From positions 39,594 to 103,593 of the forward strand of contig JAAYKY010000056.1 of the NCBI GenBank assembly GCA_012522185.1: a DNA stretch of 64,000 nucleotides, read 5' to 3'. Below the pieces are notes generated by a model that was given only the letters and a program-made list of their open reading frames with translations, searched no databases and had not been told where the DNA came from. Source of the stretch: Flavobacteriaceae bacterium (GTDB lineage: Bacteria; Bacteroidota; Bacteroidia; Flavobacteriales; Weeksellaceae). Position numbers and translations under genes: made by a program. Positions 44,666 through 54,054 of this stretch are shown here, in pieces. The first letter of the stretch is position 1. The number at the start of each line of letters is the position of its first letter.

Positions 44666-45154
44666 CTATTCAGCATTTACAATAACAATTTCATACGCTC
44701 CATCAGGAATAGGATTTTCTTTCAAAGATTGTAATTGAATTTTCACAATAGTTTTATTCTTACTAAAAAGCAATACCTCATCTCCCGAAAACTCTGATAT
44801 ATAACCATACTTTTTTAAATCACTTTTTAATTTACCCAAGAGAGAAGATTTATCAAACAATAAAAACGTTGATTCTACGACATTATCCGTTGCCTGATTA
44901 TAAGTAATACTTTTTCCTAAAATTTGAACTTCTTCACTATTTCGGAAAGCAAAATGATGTTTCTCAGTACTCCTAATTCCCACATTATTATGAGTCACTG
45001 GCATGGATACCCAATTATTCTTTTTGCTCAAATTAGAATTAAAGGCATCCAATGACATTTCATAGTAACTTAATAATTCAGAAAAATTTGAGATTTGAGA
45101 TTTCAAAGAAGAAAAACACACGAGTAAAACGGTTGATAAGATAATTTTTTTCAT
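44666..45154 (-). CDS. Secreted protein A of the unassigned operon
   Basis: I do not recognise this 162-residue protein. A signal peptide (MKKIILSTVLLVCFSSLKSQ) is followed by ISNFSELLSYYEMSLDAFNS, a beta-rich middle, LKSDLKKYGYISEF and a hydrophobic end (AYEIVIVNAE). It is the same length as the next gene product and shares the opening and late blocks with it. It leads the operon with only 2 bp before the next gene, and faces a divergent HTH regulator 89 bp away, which may control it. Confidence 0.6.
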   Translation of the reverse strand: MKKIILSTVLLVCFSSLKSQISNFSELLSYYEMSLDAFNSNLSKKNNWVSMPVTHNNVGIRSTEKHHFAFRNSEEVQILGKSITYNQATDNVVESTFLLFDKSSLLGKLKSDLKKYGYISEFSGDEVLLFSKNKTIVKIQLQSLKENPIPDGAYEIVIVNAE

Positions 45155-45243
45155 AGTAATTACAATTTACAAAGCGAATATAAAGTATTTACCTAATATA
45201 AGCGGTAAAATATAAGCTACATAGTTCGGAATTTTCGGGCATA

Positions 45244-45477
45244 ATGGAGATTTCGGACGAACAAATCAGTTTCAAAATAGAGCAGATAGCCCAGAAGATT
45301 AAACAACTTCGCAAGGATAGCGGTTACACGAGCTATGAAACTTTCGCTTACGATAAAAATTTAAACAGAGTTCAGTATTGGAGGATAGAAAAGGGTCATA
45401 ACATTACGTTAAAGACTTTGATCAAGGTTTTAGACATCCATAAAATGTCCATGGAAGATTTTTTCAAAGGGCTATAA
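45244..45477 (+). CDS. XRE-type HTH regulator
   Basis: This 77-residue protein is almost only a Cro/CI-type helix-turn-helix: KIEQIAQKIKQLRKDSGY as helix 1, YETFAYDKNLNRVQYWRIEKGHN across helices 2-3, and LKTLIKVLDIHKMSMEDFF at the end. Proteins this short usually act as dimeric repressors of their neighbours. It is divergent from the secreted-protein operon and convergent with the element's right end, so it likely controls that operon or element maintenance. Confidence 0.78.
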   Translation: MEISDEQISFKIEQIAQKIKQLRKDSGYTSYETFAYDKNLNRVQYWRIEKGHNITLKTLIKVLDIHKMSMEDFFKGL

Positions 45478-45483
45478 AATCAT

Positions 45484-45513
45484 CCATTTTACAAGAGGGG
45501 GCGATATAGGGGG
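45484..45513. repeat. 30-bp subterminal direct repeat, right copy
   Basis: This copy matches 36586-36615 except for one A/G difference. It lies 6 bp past the XRE stop and about 100 bp inside the att core. Confidence 0.9.
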
Positions 45514-45560
45514 AAGAAATTTGGGTAATTATTGTCCAACTCGCCCCTTACAGAAAATAG

Positions 45561-45586
45561 AAAACCCACTAAAAAAGCGGGTTTTT
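45561..45586. terminator. Terminator carried by the element next to tRNA-Arg
   Basis: AAAACCC (45561-45567) pairs with GGGTTTT (45579-45585). It is positioned to end the minus-strand tRNA-Arg transcript, replacing the terminator displaced to 36476-36512. Confidence 0.7.
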
Positions 45587-45617
45587 AAACAGTTCTCCCA
45601 AGATTTATTCTTAGAAG

Positions 45618-45633
45618 TTGTGACCTCGGCAGG
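45618..45633. repeat. Attachment site repeat, tRNA end (att)
   Basis: The same 16 bp as 36522-36537, here overlapping the 3' end of the intact tRNA-Arg gene (minus strand). Confidence 0.9.
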
Positions 45634-45694
45634 ATTCAAACCTGCAACCTTCTGAGCCGTAATCAGATGCGCTATTCAGTTGCGCCACGAGGCC
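45621..45694 (-). tRNA. tRNA-Arg(ACG)
   Basis: On the minus strand the 7-bp acceptor stem GGCCTCG/CGAGGTC has one G-T pair at 2:71 and discriminator A. The anticodon arm TCTGA/TCAGA encloses loop TTACGGC, giving anticodon ACG, which reads CGN arginine codons after inosine modification. The T-arm is GCAGG/CCTGC with loop TTTGAAT. No CCA is encoded. The 3' end doubles as the integration site of the mobile element. Confidence 0.93.
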
Positions 45695-45757
45695 TTAAAA
45701 TTGGACTGCAAATATACACTATCTTTCTTTTTCCACCAAATTCCTTAAATTGCGTTT

Positions 45758-46819
45758 ATGAAATTTTATTGTTTTTCTTTTCTGCTACTGGTTTTACTCG
45801 CTTGTAAACAGACAGATACCCAAAATTTAAATTCCAATTCTGACCAAAATATTTCTTATATCAAGCAGATGAATTGGGAAAATCGAGGTGATTCTTTAAT
45901 TATCAAGTCGGAAAATGAGCAAATTATTTTCAAAAAAGAGGATCTTCCCATCCAATCGGCGATGGTTATTCCGACTTCGGTAATTGCTTATCTGGATGAA
46001 TTGAATTCTCTTGATAAAATTAAAGGTGTCAGTCAACCGGATTTTATTTTCAATCAAAAAATTCACACAAAATTAAATCAAAATGAAATCGAAGTCATCG
46101 GAACTTTCAACGAAATATTTATCGAAAGGGTGTTGGTTCAACAACCCGATGTTTTCATTTCCACTTCGAGTCCGACGTTGGCTAAATTCCATGAGTTACT
46201 GAAAAAACAAAACATCAAAGTTTTGCTGATTGACGAATATGAAGAACTCAATCCGCTTGCGAAAGCTGAATACATAAAGCTCATGGGTATTTTGGTCGGA
46301 AAAGAAAAAGAAGCTGAAACCATCTTTATGGAAATCGAAAAAAATTATCTTGAAATACAAAATAAAGTCAAAAACTCTTCCAAAAATCCTCCAAAAATAT
46401 TGACCAATCACATGTACGGCGATGTTTGGTATATGCCCGCTGGCGAAAGTTTTCAGTCGATTTTATTTGAAGATGCCGGCGGACAATACCTTTGGGCTTC
46501 GAGCTCAGGTAAAGGCGCGCTTAATCTTTCCTTTGAAACAGTTTTTGAAAAAGCAAACGATGCCGATGTCTGGATGAATGCCGGAGATTTCCCGAGCAAA
46601 GCCGCTCTTTTAGCAAGTTTCCCGAATTACAATTGGTTCAAATCTTTCCAAAATGGGAGAATTTACAATTGGAACAAAAGAAAATCCGCTACCGGCGCCA
46701 ATGATTATTTCGAAACCGGAACCGCTCGTCCGGATTGGGTTTTGAAAGATCTGGCAGCAATTTTCCATCCGGAATTATTTCCTGGACATGAATTGGTTTT
46801 TTATGAGAAGTTAGAATAA
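45758..46819 (+). CDS. Periplasmic metal-chelate binding lipoprotein (BtuF/FepB-type)
   Basis: This 353-residue lipoprotein is a helical-backbone metal-chelate receptor (PF01497) for an ABC importer of a corrinoid, haem or siderophore. The signal [14 protein letters not shown] carries the lipid Cys (about residue 16). The two-lobe fold shows [19 protein letters not shown] and [14 protein letters not shown] in lobe one and a long linking helix with [10 protein letters not shown], followed by [25 protein letters not shown]. No permease or ATPase gene is adjacent, so the ligand cannot be inferred. It converges with pheS, with a 9-bp overlap of coding ends. Confidence 0.85.
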   Translation: MKFYCFSFLLLVLLACKQTDTQNLNSNSDQNISYIKQMNWENRGDSLIIKSENEQIIFKKEDLPIQSAMVIPTSVIAYLDELNSLDKIKGVSQPDFIFNQKIHTKLNQNEIEVIGTFNEIFIERVLVQQPDVFISTSSPTLAKFHELLKKQNIKVLLIDEYEELNPLAKAEYIKLMGILVGKEKEAETIFMEIEKNYLEIQNKVKNSSKNPPKILTNHMYGDVWYMPAGESFQSILFEDAGGQYLWASSSGKGALNLSFETVFEKANDADVWMNAGDFPSKAALLASFPNYNWFKSFQNGRIYNWNKRKSATGANDYFETGTARPDWVLKDLAAIFHPELFPGHELVFYEKLE

Positions 46820-47842
46820 CTCCGACTTAAACTGCTCCAAAAATCGGATGTCATTTTCGGTGTACATACGGATGTCCCCGATTTGGTACAACAACAAAGC
46901 AATTCGCTCGATTCCCATTCCAAAGGCGAAACCGGTATATTCTTCCGGGTCGATGTTTACATTTTTCAAAACATTGGGATCGACCATTCCGCAACCCATA
47001 ATTTCCAACCAACCGGTTCCTTTGGTCATACGGTAATCGGTTTCGGTTTCCAATCCCCAATATACATCTACCTCAGCACTCGGCTCGGTAAACGGGAAAT
47101 AAGAAGGACGCAAACGAATTTTTGATTTCCCGAAAAGCGCTTCGGTAAAATAACTCAAGGTCTGACGCAAATCGGCAAAAGATACATCTTTGTCAATGTA
47201 AAGCCCCTCGATCTGATGGAACATCATGTGCGAACGGGAAGAAATCGCTTCGTTTCGATAAACTCGTCCGGGCGATAAAATCCGCATGGGCGGTTTATTT
47301 TCTTCCATATATCGGATTTGAACCGAAGAAGTATGTGTTCTCAAAACCATATCGGTACCAAAATCCTGTTTTTGCTCGATAAAAAAAGTATCCTGCATAT
47401 CACGCGCCGGATGGTGTTCAGGAAGATTAAGTGCTGTAAAATTATGCCAATCGTCTTCGATTTCCGGCCCATCAGAAAGTGTAAAACCTATGCGCGAGAA
47501 AATATCAATGATGCGGTTTTTCACAATGTTTATGGGATGACGCGCACCTAATTCATAAATCTCTCCGGGACGTGTAACGTCCAGTCCTGAATTCACTTCG
47601 GCTGTATTCTCAAAGGACGCCTTAAGTGTAGCTACTTTTTCGTTAACCAGGTTTTTCAGTTCGTTTACGACTTGTCCGAATTCTTTTTTTTCTTCGTTCG
47701 GAACGGATTTAAACTGCGCAAACAAATCATTTAAAATACCTTTTTTTCCAAGGTATTGGATTCGAAATTCTTCAACTTCTTTTGGACTTTGGGCAGAAAA
47801 CTGCTTAGCTTCTTCAATATGTTTCCTGATTTGTTCGATCAT
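46811..47842 (-). CDS. pheS: Phenylalanine--tRNA ligase alpha subunit
   Basis: PheS is the catalytic subunit of the alpha2-beta2 phenylalanyl-tRNA synthetase. At 343 residues it has an N-terminal coiled coil for tRNA binding (about 1-90). The class II core contains [37 protein letters not shown], motif 2 [21 protein letters not shown] and motif 3 [29 protein letters not shown] promoter box lies at 47866-47873 on the minus strand. The beta subunit gene is not in the window, which is usual in Bacteroidota. Confidence 0.96.
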   Translation of the reverse strand: MIEQIRKHIEEAKQFSAQSPKEVEEFRIQYLGKKGILNDLFAQFKSVPNEEKKEFGQVVNELKNLVNEKVATLKASFENTAEVNSGLDVTRPGEIYELGARHPINIVKNRIIDIFSRIGFTLSDGPEIEDDWHNFTALNLPEHHPARDMQDTFFIEQKQDFGTDMVLRTHTSSVQIRYMEENKPPMRILSPGRVYRNEAISSRSHMMFHQIEGLYIDKDVSFADLRQTLSYFTEALFGKSKIRLRPSYFPFTEPSAEVDVYWGLETETDYRMTKGTGWLEIMGCGMVDPNVLKNVNIDPEEYTGFAFGMGIERIALLLYQIGDIRMYTENDIRFLEQFKSELF

Positions 47843-47937
47843 TTTGTTAAGGGCATTTGGAACTGCAAATGTAAATTTTTCGCATTAAAACAAAAAACTT
47901 AGGCAAGACTTCCCTCTTGCTAAATTTTATTTTGAAA

Positions 47938-49380
47938 TTAAATCGTGGTAAGTCGTACCGTGTTGGTCATTCCTTTTTCAAATACCGGCATGGCATTTAG
48001 GTTAATGACATAGTCTCCGACTTCTACAAAGCCAAATTGCAAGGCAAGTTTGTTTACTTCGATTACGGTTTCATCGGTACTTCTCTCTCCTGGATCAAAA
48101 TATACAGCCTTCACACCCCAAAGTAGGTTTAACCTCCTTACAATTTGCTTGTTGGGTGTAAAAACCAAAATATAGGCAAGTGGCCTGTACGATGAAATCT
48201 GAAAGGCTGTATAACCGGAATAAGTCAATGTGGAAATTGCTTTTGCGCCGGTTTGGCGAACCATTTTGGCTGCATTGAAGCAAATTATTTTGGTGATGAA
48301 ACGATCGTTTTTATTGTTGGGCTTCAAGGTCGGAACACTGATCAAATCAGAGTCTTCTACCCTTTGAAGGATTTTGGTCATGGTTTCAATTACTTCAACC
48401 GGATATTTTCCTACCGAAGTTTCTCCACTCAGCATAACTGCGTCCGCACCATCGAACACTGCATTTGCCACATCGTTTACCTCTGCGCGAGTGGGTGTCA
48501 TACTGCTGATCATGCTTTCCATCATTTGGGTGGCTACGATCACAGGAATTCTTCTAAGTTTGGCTTTTGCAATTAGCATTTTTTGGTATTGCGGCACCAC
48601 CTCCATTGGCATTTCCACGCCTAAATCGCCTCGTGCAACCATTAGTCCATCTATGGATTGCATGATTTCGTCAATGTTCTCAAGCGCTTCCGGCTTTTCG
48701 ATTTTGGCTATAATCGGAATTTTATATTCGGAATGAGCATCGATTAAATCCTTAAGCGCATGTACATCCTCAGGTGTTCTCACAAAAGACAATGCAATCC
48801 AGTCCACACCTTGGCTGATTGCAAATTTCGCATCTTCGATATCTTTCTCGGTCAAAGCAGGAAGAGAAATTTTGGTATTGGGAAGGTTCACTCCTTTTTT
48901 GGAGCTCAAAGGACCTCCCTGAATGACTTCGGCTTTGACTTCGTCTTTTTCATTTGTGCTGATTACTTTCAGAACTAACTTTCCATCATCGATCAGAATG
49001 TTTTCACCTACTTTTACATCATTGGGAAAACAACTATAGGTCATATAGGCCTTTTCTTTATTCCCAATTATTTTCTCGTTGGTAAACGTAAAAACATCGC
49101 CCGGTCGTAATTCAACTCCTTCTTCCATCACGCCAATTCTCAGTTTCGGACCTTGAAGATCTCCAAGAATTGCCGTGTTAAATCCGTGTTCTTCGTTTAA
49201 CTCATGAATCCATTGGATATTTCTCACCACATTGTCATAGTCAGCGTGTGAAAAATTAATCCGAAACACATCAACTCCTTTTTCCATGAGTTGGTAAAGC
49301 ATTTCTTTACCTTCAGTTGAAGGCCCGAGTGTTGCTACAATTTTTGTTTTCTTTAAATATTTCGCATTGTATGACTTCAT
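47938..49380 (-). CDS. pyk: Pyruvate kinase
   Basis: This enzyme makes pyruvate and ATP from phosphoenolpyruvate. The 480-residue protein starts with KIVATLGPSTEGKEML and FRINFSHADYDNVV. It has the substrate-site IPIIAKIEKPEALENIDEIM, DGLMVARGDLGVEMP and IPVIVATQMMESMISSMTPTRAE, then a C-terminal regulatory domain. It is 12 bp downstream of the IPExxxVDY-type gene, on the same strand as rnc and fabF, so these probably form an operon with acpP. Confidence 0.96.
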   Translation of the reverse strand: MKSYNAKYLKKTKIVATLGPSTEGKEMLYQLMEKGVDVFRINFSHADYDNVVRNIQWIHELNEEHGFNTAILGDLQGPKLRIGVMEEGVELRPGDVFTFTNEKIIGNKEKAYMTYSCFPNDVKVGENILIDDGKLVLKVISTNEKDEVKAEVIQGGPLSSKKGVNLPNTKISLPALTEKDIEDAKFAISQGVDWIALSFVRTPEDVHALKDLIDAHSEYKIPIIAKIEKPEALENIDEIMQSIDGLMVARGDLGVEMPMEVVPQYQKMLIAKAKLRRIPVIVATQMMESMISSMTPTRAEVNDVANAVFDGADAVMLSGETSVGKYPVEVIETMTKILQRVEDSDLISVPTLKPNNKNDRFITKIICFNAAKMVRQTGAKAISTLTYSGYTAFQISSYRPLAYILVFTPNKQIVRRLNLLWGVKAVYFDPGERSTDETVIEVNKLALQFGFVEVGDYVINLNAMPVFEKGMTNTVRLTTI

Positions 49381-49392
49381 TTCTTCTTTTTT

Positions 49393-49848
49393 TTAAAATA
49401 TCAATCGATTGATTGTTTTGACTGAATTAGTTTCTAATTCTTTTATTATTTGAATGACTGCACTTTCTTTTAGGGGCATTTCATCGGTTTCTTCTCCGCT
49501 GATTTTTAACAAATAATTGAACTTTTTGTAGGGTTGAATCAGCACTGGTTCCACTTCAAAAAGCGAGGACAAAGTTCCGAAACTTTCATGAGAATTCTCT
49601 GTGTAACCTAAATTTTTAATGATATTATAATATGTTCCTGTTTGTTGGTCTTCCCATTCGAAGACTGGAAAAAAAAATTCTTGGTCATCAATCAAGACAT
49701 CCAAATCTTCGCATCTTTCAAATCGGGTGTCGAAGTTTTTATTTACATGATAAACAAAACGAACGGGATCTGTAAAGGAAGAAAGGATTCCAAAGAGTTG
49801 AAAATCTATGAATTCGGCTTCGTCAATCAACAAGGTTTTTGCAGACAT
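49393..49848 (-). CDS. IPExxxVDY-type small protein (unknown function)
   Basis: This 151-residue cytoplasmic protein sits between rnc and pyk, the position where Bacteroidota encode the IPExxxVDY family. The middle (VRFVYHVNKNFDTRFERCEDLD, then FPVFEWEDQQTGTYYNIIKN) and the C-terminal IKELETNSVKTINRL helix fit that family. The signature itself has drifted: where relatives read IPExxxVDYLLKI, this one has IQPYKKFNYLLKI. Its stop overlaps the rnc stop-start junction by 1 bp. Function is unknown in the family. Confidence 0.75.
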   Translation of the reverse strand: MSAKTLLIDEAEFIDFQLFGILSSFTDPVRFVYHVNKNFDTRFERCEDLDVLIDDQEFFFPVFEWEDQQTGTYYNIIKNLGYTENSHESFGTLSSLFEVEPVLIQPYKKFNYLLKISGEETDEMPLKESAVIQIIKELETNSVKTINRLIF

Positions 49849-50609
49849 CAGAGTACATTTTCCATTTTATTTTGCAGGAAATAATAGGCGCGCTTCGCTG
49901 CATTTTCTTCTGCTCTTTTTTTGGAAGTTCCTCTTCCCTTCGACACGACTTTTTCATTTAATCGCACAACGGACACAAATACTATCAGATCTTCTGCATT
50001 GTCTTCTTCAAAGGTATTGAAACTGATTTTATTTTTGGTTTTCTGTCCCCATTCGAGGATTAAACTTTTGTAACTCGAAATGGTTTTTTCAAGTTTTTCT
50101 AAATCGAGGTGTTTATCGATGATTTTTGTAAAAATAAAATTAGCTGTTGTCTCAAATCCTTGATCCAGATAGACAGCACCAATCAAAGCTTCTACTAAAT
50201 CACCGTTAATGTCTTCTCCTAAATTGGGGTTCCCTGCCGGGTGTAGTCTTTCGGCTAATTTCATTTGCTTCCCGATTCCGTTCAATTGGTTTCTGGAAAC
50301 AATTTTAGATCTCATTTTGGTGAGATATCCTTCTTGTTCATCAGGTGCTTTCTCAAAAATAAACACGGCAATAATCAGACCGAGAACGGCATCTCCTAAA
50401 AATTCTAACCGTTCAAAATTGACATCATTTCCGTTTTCATCTTTTACTTGAGCCGATCGATGGATGAATGCTTTTCTATACACCTCTAGGTTTCCTGGTT
50501 TAAAATCAAGGATTTTGGTCAGGAAATCATTAAGTTCAGATTCTTCCTGCGTAAGATTCTTAGAATTACTTTTGGCAAGTCTTTTTTTGATTTTTTCCCA
50601 GAAGAGCAT
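49848..50609 (-). CDS. rnc: Ribonuclease III
   Basis: RNase III cuts double-stranded RNA, processing rRNA precursors. The 253-residue protein has the signature ERLEFLGDAVLGLIIAVF (about residue 66), the second acidic site GDLVEALIGAVYLDQGF, and a C-terminal double-stranded RNA-binding domain (about 180-250, ending SKKRAEENAAKRAYYFL). It follows fabF by 6 bp, in the fabF-rnc order common to Bacteroidota. Confidence 0.96.
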   Translation of the reverse strand: MLFWEKIKKRLAKSNSKNLTQEESELNDFLTKILDFKPGNLEVYRKAFIHRSAQVKDENGNDVNFERLEFLGDAVLGLIIAVFIFEKAPDEQEGYLTKMRSKIVSRNQLNGIGKQMKLAERLHPAGNPNLGEDINGDLVEALIGAVYLDQGFETTANFIFTKIIDKHLDLEKLEKTISSYKSLILEWGQKTKNKISFNTFEEDNAEDLIVFVSVVRLNEKVVSKGRGTSKKRAEENAAKRAYYFLQNKMENVL

Positions 50610-50615
50610 AGTTCA

Positions 50616-51863
50616 TTAAATTTTTCTGAACACAACACAAGCGTTATGTCCTCCAAATCCGAACGTATTGCTCATCGCAACATTTACCTCAAGATCCACT
50701 GCTTCATTGAAAGTGAAATTCAGTTTTGAATCGAGATTTTCGTCATCGGTAAAATGATTGATGGTAGGCGGCACTTTGTTGTGAATGATTGAGCCTACGG
50801 CTGCTACAGCTTCGATTGCTCCTGCGGCTCCCAACAAATGTCCCGTCATGGATTTGGTAGAATTTATCTGAATATTATAGGCATGATCGCCAAACAATTT
50901 CTGCACAGCTTTTGATTCAGCTATATCACCAAGCGGTGTAGAAGTACCATGCATATTGATGTGGTTTACTTCTTCGGGTTGGATTCGGGCATCTTCCAAT
51001 GCATTTCTCATTACATTAAATGCCCCCAAACCTTCGGGATGTGGAGCCGTCAAATGGTGCGCATCTGCCGACATTCCTCCTCCTATGAGTTCTGCGTAAA
51101 TCGTAGCACCTCGAGCTTTGGCGTGTTCGTATTCCTCCAAGATTACCGCTGCGGCACCTTCTCCCATAACAAATCCATCACGATCTTTGTCAAAAGGGCG
51201 TGATGCTGTTTTGGGGTCGTCATTTCTGACAGATAGTGCGTGCATTGCATTAAACCCTCCAATACTAGCTGCCGTGACGGCTGCTTCTGACCCTCCGCTG
51301 ACTATGACATCTGCTTTCCCCAAACGAATCAACATAGATGCGTCAATCAAGGCATTGGTCGATGAAGCACAGGCTGAAACCGTTGTATAATTCGGCCCCA
51401 TGAAACCAAATTCCATAGAGATATGCCCCGGTGTGATATCTGCAATCATTTTGGGAATAAAGAAAGGATTGAAACGCGGCGTACCGTTTCCAGTTGCAAA
51501 ATTACTCACCTCTTCTTCAAAGGTTTTGATCCCTCCAATTCCGGAACCCCAGATTACACCGACTCTTTCCTTGTTCACATTTGAATCCAGCAGTCCACTG
51601 TGCGCTACCGCTTCTCGGGCTGCTACCACACCTAATTGCCCGCACCTGTCCATCTTCCTGGCTTCTTTTCGGTCGAAATGATCTTCTGCGTTGAAGTTTT
51701 TGACTTCGCAGGCAAAGCGTGTTTTAAACAAGCTGGCATCGAACAAGGTTATGGGTGCAGCTCCACTGACTCCACCAACAAGTGACTCCCAATAAGATTG
51801 GAAACTATTGCCAATGGGCGTGAGCGCACCTATACCTGTTACTACAACTCTTTTTAATTCCAT
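50616..51863 (-). CDS. fabF: Beta-ketoacyl-ACP synthase II
   Basis: FabF extends acyl-ACP with malonyl-ACP in fatty-acid synthesis. The 415-residue thiolase-fold protein has the catalytic Cys in TTVSACASSTNALIDA (about 165), His in NMHGTSTPLGD (about 305) and His in TKSMTGHLLGAAGAIEAVA (about 342), and ends with NTFGFGGHNAC. It lies 21 bp downstream of acpP, which supplies its substrate carrier. Confidence 0.97.
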   Translation of the reverse strand: MELKRVVVTGIGALTPIGNSFQSYWESLVGGVSGAAPITLFDASLFKTRFACEVKNFNAEDHFDRKEARKMDRCGQLGVVAAREAVAHSGLLDSNVNKERVGVIWGSGIGGIKTFEEEVSNFATGNGTPRFNPFFIPKMIADITPGHISMEFGFMGPNYTTVSACASSTNALIDASMLIRLGKADVIVSGGSEAAVTAASIGGFNAMHALSVRNDDPKTASRPFDKDRDGFVMGEGAAAVILEEYEHAKARGATIYAELIGGGMSADAHHLTAPHPEGLGAFNVMRNALEDARIQPEEVNHINMHGTSTPLGDIAESKAVQKLFGDHAYNIQINSTKSMTGHLLGAAGAIEAVAAVGSIIHNKVPPTINHFTDDENLDSKLNFTFNEAVDLEVNVAMSNTFGFGGHNACVVFRKI

Positions 51864-51884
51864 AAAAGGAAATTGTTGAAAGAA

Positions 51885-52121
51885 TTATTTATTTAAATCT
51901 TCAATATATTGAACTGCTTGTCCAACTGTTGAAATTTTCTCTGCTTGATCATCTGGGATTTGAATATCAAATTCCTTTTCAAATTCCATAATTAATTCTA
52001 CTGTATCCAAAGAATCAGCACCTAAATCATTAGTAAAGCTTGCTTCTAAGGTTACTTCACTTTCATCAACGCCTAATTTATCGACGATGATTGCTTTTAC
52101 TCTTGATGTAATGTCAGACAT
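51885..52121 (-). CDS. acpP: Acyl carrier protein
   Basis: This 78-residue acidic carrier holds fatty-acid intermediates on a phosphopantetheine arm. The attachment Ser lies in [18 protein letters not shown] chose the ATG at 52121 ([14 protein letters not shown]); the in-frame TTG at 52154 would add eleven non-family residues and overlaps a TATTTTTG promoter box at 52152-52159 on the minus strand. It is the first gene of acpP-fabF-rnc, probably continuing to pyk. Confidence 0.96.
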   Translation of the reverse strand: MSDITSRVKAIIVDKLGVDESEVTLEASFTNDLGADSLDTVELIMEFEKEFDIQIPDDQAEKISTVGQAVQYIEDLNK

Positions 52122-52151
52122 AATAATTGTTTTAAATGTTTTTTGATTTGG

Positions 52152-52159
52152 CAAAAATA
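52152..52159 (-). promoter_or_regulatory. Bacteroidota -7 box of acpP
   Basis: TATTTTTG on the minus strand fits TAnnTTTG and lies 30 bp before the acpP ATG. Confidence 0.55.
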
Positions 52160-52352
52160 TAAAACTTTAACTAAAGTTTGGAAAAATTATCATACAAACA
52201 TAACGAACCCTTCCTTTTAAACAAATTATACTCCTATAATTCTTTTAAATTCAAGGGTATCAGAAAAGCTTCCGACGCATTTTATTTCTTAAAATTTCCT
52301 ATTTTAAAACGATTCTGACTTAATTTCTGATGAATATCATTAGATTTATTGG

Positions 52353-52381
52353 TTTGAAAATTACATATTTGTCTAAATTTG
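52353..52381 (+). promoter_or_regulatory. Promoter of pckA (-33 TTTG, -7 TAAATTTG)
   Basis: TTTG (52353-52356) and TAAATTTG (52374-52381) are separated by 17 bp, a good Bacteroidota-type promoter 37 bp before the pckA ATG. Confidence 0.6.
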
Positions 52382-52418
52382 GTCGCTAAACGCAATACCT
52401 AAAAACAAACAATTAGTT

Positions 52419-54026
52419 ATGAAAAACATCAGAGTAATCCAGGAACTTCACCAAATGGGAATCACGGGTTATCACGAAGTCGTTTACAATCCGACTTTCG
52501 AAGAGCTTTTTAAAGCAGAAACCTCCGATAAAAACTCAGGATTTGAAAAAGGAATCGTTTCTGAACTAGGAGCAGTTGCCGTAAAAACCGGTGTTTTCAC
52601 AGGACGCTCACCAAAGGATCGCTACATCGTTGAGGACGATATCACAAAAGATACCATTCATTGGGACGGAAAAGTAAACTTACCAACAACTCCAGAAATT
52701 TTCACACATTGTAAAAATTTGGTTTTGGATCAATTATCCCAATCCAAGAAGCTATACGTCGTAGATGCATTTTGCGGAACCAACCCTGACACAAGACTGA
52801 AAGTTCGTTTCATCATGGAAGTAGCCTGGCAGGCACATTTCGTGACCAATATGTTCATCCGACCTTCCAATTACGAACTGGAAAACTTCGGTGAACCGGA
52901 CTTCATCGTGATGAACGGATCCAAAACCACCAACCCGGACTGGGAAAAACAAGGATTGAACTCTGAGAATTTCATCATGTTTAACCTGACCGAAAAAATC
53001 CAGATCATCGGTGGAACCTGGTACGGTGGCGAAATGAAAAAAGGAATGTTTGCCATCATGAACTATTACCTTCCACTTCGCGGAATTGCTTCCATGCACT
53101 GTTCTGCCAACGTAGGCGAAGAAGGCGATGTGGCTTTGTTTTTCGGGCTTTCAGGAACCGGAAAAACAACTTTGTCTGCCGACCCAAAACGTTACTTAAT
53201 CGGAGATGACGAACACGGCTGGGACGACCACGGTGTATTTAACTTCGAAGGAGGTTGTTACGCAAAAGTAATTGACCTTTCGGAAGAAAAAGAACCGGAC
53301 ATTTACCGCGCTATCAAAAGAGATTCTTTACTGGAAAACGTGGTAGTAAAAGAAACCGGCGAAATCGATTTCACCGATGGTTCTATTACTGAAAACACCC
53401 GTGTTTCTTATCCGATTTATCATATCAACAAAATTGTCCTGCCGTCCAAAGCCGGACACGCCAAAAAAATCGTTTACCTATCGGCTGACGCTTTCGGCGT
53501 TTTACCTCCGGTTTCGGTTTTAGACGACGATCAGGCACAATACCATTTCCTTTGCGGATATACTTCCAAATTGGCCGGAACGGAAAGAGGAATTACAGAA
53601 CCTCAACCTTCGTTCTCGCCAGCATTTGGAGAGGCTTTCCTAACATTGCACCCCACCATGTATTCCAAAACTTTGATTGGAAAAATGAAGGAACACAATG
53701 CCAAAGCTTATTTGGTAAACACAGGTTGGAACGGTACCGGAAAAAGAATTTCTTTGAAGGACACTCGTGCGATCATCGATGCCATCATTGATGGATCCAT
53801 TGAAAACGCACCAAAAACAAAAATTCCAATTCTGAATTTGGAAATCCCAACGGAACTTCCAAATGTTTCTCAAGGAATTCTGGATCCGAGAGATACCTAC
53901 AGTAGCGCCGCCGAATGGGAAACCAAAGCAAAAGATTTGGCCGGCCGATACATTGAGAATTTCAAAAAATATTGCGACACACCGGAAGGAGAACGCTTAG
54001 TTGCCGCCGGTCCTCAGTTGTCCTAA
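52419..54026 (+). CDS. pckA: Phosphoenolpyruvate carboxykinase (ATP)
   Basis: PckA interconverts oxaloacetate and phosphoenolpyruvate with ATP/ADP, for gluconeogenesis or for anaplerotic CO2 fixation. The 535-residue protein has the substrate Arg region [14 protein letters not shown], the [20 protein letters not shown] metal-site area, the kinase-1a P-loop [15 protein letters not shown] (about 243) and kinase-2 [20 protein letters not shown]. The later [14 protein letters not shown] motif reads [13 protein letters not shown]. It is monocistronic with its own promoter and terminator. Confidence 0.97.
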   Translation: MKNIRVIQELHQMGITGYHEVVYNPTFEELFKAETSDKNSGFEKGIVSELGAVAVKTGVFTGRSPKDRYIVEDDITKDTIHWDGKVNLPTTPEIFTHCKNLVLDQLSQSKKLYVVDAFCGTNPDTRLKVRFIMEVAWQAHFVTNMFIRPSNYELENFGEPDFIVMNGSKTTNPDWEKQGLNSENFIMFNLTEKIQIIGGTWYGGEMKKGMFAIMNYYLPLRGIASMHCSANVGEEGDVALFFGLSGTGKTTLSADPKRYLIGDDEHGWDDHGVFNFEGGCYAKVIDLSEEKEPDIYRAIKRDSLLENVVVKETGEIDFTDGSITENTRVSYPIYHINKIVLPSKAGHAKKIVYLSADAFGVLPPVSVLDDDQAQYHFLCGYTSKLAGTERGITEPQPSFSPAFGEAFLTLHPTMYSKTLIGKMKEHNAKAYLVNTGWNGTGKRISLKDTRAIIDAIIDGSIENAPKTKIPILNLEIPTELPNVSQGILDPRDTYSSAAEWETKAKDLAGRYIENFKKYCDTPEGERLVAAGPQLS

Positions 54027-54054
54027 ATAAAGAATTTCTTTATTTTGCCTCACC

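Larger units (their letters stand above)
36522..45633. mobile_element. Integrated mobile element in tRNA-Arg(ACG) with defence cargo
   Basis: A 9.1-kb segment lies between two copies of a 16-bp tRNA-Arg 3'-end sequence. It encodes a tyrosine integrase, an HTH protein and a gpII/X-like replication protein, plus CBASS, DarTG, a 44-residue basic protein and an unassigned secreted/TM2 operon with an XRE regulator. There are no structural phage genes and no relaxase or conjugation genes, so it is best described as a small integrative or satellite-like element that would need help to move. The cargo genes look visibly richer in A/T and in AAA/AAT/ATA codons than the flanking chromosome. Confidence 0.87.
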
